A DNA stretch of 64,000 nucleotides from Chryseobacterium sp. G0186 (lineage in GTDB: Bacteria > Bacteroidota > Bacteroidia > Flavobacteriales > Weeksellaceae). The stretch spans positions 3,596,001 through 3,660,000 of the forward strand of contig NZ_CP033918.1 in the NCBI RefSeq assembly GCF_003815675.1, read 5' to 3'. The notes below the pieces were generated by a model. The model was not told the DNA's origin and ran no database searches. It worked only from the letters and a program-made list of their open reading frames with translations. Positions 62,763 through 64,000 of the stretch are shown here, one piece after another. Numbering within the stretch: position 1 is the first letter of the stretch; every line of letters begins with the position of its first letter. The translations under genes were made by a program, and so were the position numbers.

Positions 62763-64000
62763 ATGGAAAAATGCTGTAGTATAAACCCAGAAAAAGTAGA
62801 TCCAAAAGGACATAAGCATAATCATTCAGAAGGAGATGGGCATGACCATGACGGACATGATCACTCTCATGATTCCGGAGATCAGACTGTTTTTCAGATG
62901 TTTCTTCCGGCCATACTTTCCTTTGTCCTCTTGTTACTAGGAATTGCGCTGGATAATTATATAAAACCCAAATGGTTTGCCGGTTGGGTAAGGTTAGTTT
63001 GGTTTTTGGCAGCCTACATTCCTGTAGGATTTCCAGTGTTGAAGGATGCCTATAAAAGTATCATTAAAGGAGATGTATTTTCAGAATTCTTTCTGATGAG
63101 CATTGCTACCATTGGTGCTTTTGCCATTGGAGAATACCCTGAGGGCGTTGCGGTAATGCTTTTTTACGCGGTAGGAGAGGTTTTCCAATCCATGGCCGTA
63201 ACCAGAGCAAAAGGAAACATAAAAGCCTTATTGGATCAGCGTCCCGATGAGGTAACCATTATCGAAAATAATCAGCCTAAAACGATCAAGGCAAAAGAAA
63301 CTAAAATAGGAAATGTCATTCAGCTGAAACCGGGAGAGAAGTTAGCCTTGGATGGTGAACTGTTTTCAGATTCAGCTTCATTCAATACAGCAGCGTTGAC
63401 GGGTGAAAGCAAGCCGGATACCAAAAATAAAGGTGAAGTGGTATTGGCAGGGATGATCAATATGAACAGCATTGCCCTTGTAAAAGTAACTACCGCCTAT
63501 GAAGACAGTAAATTAAGTAAAATACTGGAGCTGGTTCAGAATGCTACAGCTCAAAAGGCTCCTACAGAACTGTTCATCAGAAAATTTGCAAAGGTGTATA
63601 CGCCTATTGTTGTATTTCTGGCCATAGGAATATGTTTACTGCCTTATTTTATTGTAGATGATTATCAGTTTAGAGAGTGGCTTTACAGAGCATTAATCTT
63701 CCTGGTAATTTCTTGCCCTTGTGCCTTGGTTATCTCCATACCGTTGGGGTATTTTGGAGGAATTGGGGCAGCCAGCCGAAACGGAATTTTATTCAAGGGA
63801 AGTAATTTCCTGGATAGTATTTCGCAGATTCAAAATGTGGTGATGGATAAAACCGGAACTATGACAGAGGGCGTTTTCAAGGTTCAGGAAGTTAGTATAA
63901 CCTCGGAGTTCAACAAGGATGAAATCCTTCAGTTAGTGAATGCGCTGGAAAGTAAAAGTACACACCCGGTAGCCACTGCCATCCATAACTATGTAGGAGA
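62763..64000 (+). CDS. zntA: P1B-type heavy-metal ATPase (Zn/Cd/Pb type), cut by right edge
   Basis: The first 412 residues of a P1B ATPase are visible. The N-terminus has no CxxC metal-binding fold; instead it has CCS and a His/Asp-rich stretch (HKHNHSEGDGHDHDGHDHSH), a zinc-type sensor tail. Membrane helices follow, with the actuator TGES motif at about 220-223. The metal-binding SCPCALV (Cys318, Cys320) is in the membrane, and the phosphorylation site DKTGT begins at Asp362. CPC with a His-rich tail fits Zn/Cd export from the cytoplasm. It has its own operator and promoter and closes the metal cluster in this window. Confidence 0.92.
   Translation, partial: MEKCCSINPEKVDPKGHKHNHSEGDGHDHDGHDHSHDSGDQTVFQMFLPAILSFVLLLLGIALDNYIKPKWFAGWVRLVWFLAAYIPVGFPVLKDAYKSIIKGDVFSEFFLMSIATIGAFAIGEYPEGVAVMLFYAVGEVFQSMAVTRAKGNIKALLDQRPDEVTIIENNQPKTIKAKETKIGNVIQLKPGEKLALDGELFSDSASFNTAALTGESKPDTKNKGEVVLAGMINMNSIALVKVTTAYEDSKLSKILELVQNATAQKAPTELFIRKFAKVYTPIVVFLAIGICLLPYFIVDDYQFREWLYRALIFLVISCPCALVISIPLGYFGGIGAASRNGILFKGSNFLDSISQIQNVVMDKTGTMTEGVFKVQEVSITSEFNKDEILQLVNALESKSTHPVATAIHNYVG

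Noticed and set aside
1..64000. tRNA, rRNA or CRISPR arrays
   Set aside because: No cloverleaf-like or rRNA-like sequence and no regularly spaced direct repeats were seen on reading; a tRNAscan or CRISPR finder run would be decisive.

Overview
The window is AT-rich chromosomal DNA from a member of Bacteroidota, most likely the family Flavobacteriaceae/Weeksellaceae. A Chryseobacterium-like organism is my best guess. The reasons are the SusC/SusD pairs, T9SS-type C-terminal sorting domain, bacillithiol ligase BshC, CzcA-TolC fusion, DUF6660-type protein, PCK, and promoters of the TTG / TAnnTTTG type instead of -35/-10 boxes. No rRNA, tRNA or CRISPR array was found.

Layout. (1) 1-13.3 kb, minus strand: an O-antigen or related surface polysaccharide locus. 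It holds ugd, rfbB, rfbA, an ABC exporter (Wzm/Wzt type), three genes for a dTDP-3-acetamido-3,6-dideoxyhexose (isomerase, aminotransferase, acetyltransferase), and a run of glycosyltransferases that continues off the left edge. rmlC and rmlD are absent, so the dTDP-4-keto sugar probably feeds Fuc3NAc or Qui3NAc rather than rhamnose. (2) 13.4-18.3 kb, plus: the conserved rimP-nusA-infB operon, with a hairpin in its leader. (3) 18.8-32.6 kb, plus: a SusC/SusD pair, a porin, bshC, a LysM protein, fabD, a GHMP kinase and pckA, mostly as short units with their own TAnnTTTG promoters. (4) 32.6-37.3 kb: a small hypothetical gene, aroQ, a membrane AraC-type regulator, an HTH gene followed by a frameshifted pseudogene, and about 0.8 kb of gene-poor DNA. 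(5) 37.3-42.0 kb, plus: a second SusC/SusD pair behind a clear S-box (SAM-I) riboswitch with its own promoter and terminator. (6) 42.1-53.9 kb, minus: a polymorphic-toxin island. A 2284-residue SpvB/FG-GAP/RHS protein ends in a HETGH zincin-like tip and is followed by candidate immunity genes. Next come an IS3-family element, a displaced orphan toxin tip that also carries HETGH with its own lipoprotein gene, and a fossil of the conserved RHS junction. (7) 54.2-64.0 kb, plus: a heavy-metal resistance cluster with a CzcA-CzcC fusion, CzcB, bestrophin, a CDF transporter, a Fur-family regulator and a P1B ATPase cut by the right edge. A TGCAAT-N3-ATTGCA palindrome sits at the same distance before the -7 element of both the RND pump and the ATPase, and probably links them to the local Fur-family protein.

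The points most worth following up are the shared metal-regulator operator, the SAM riboswitch on a SusCD transport pair, and the RHS toxin with serially displaced HETGH tips. Promoter, operator and immunity assignments are inferences from sequence pattern. No database search was possible.
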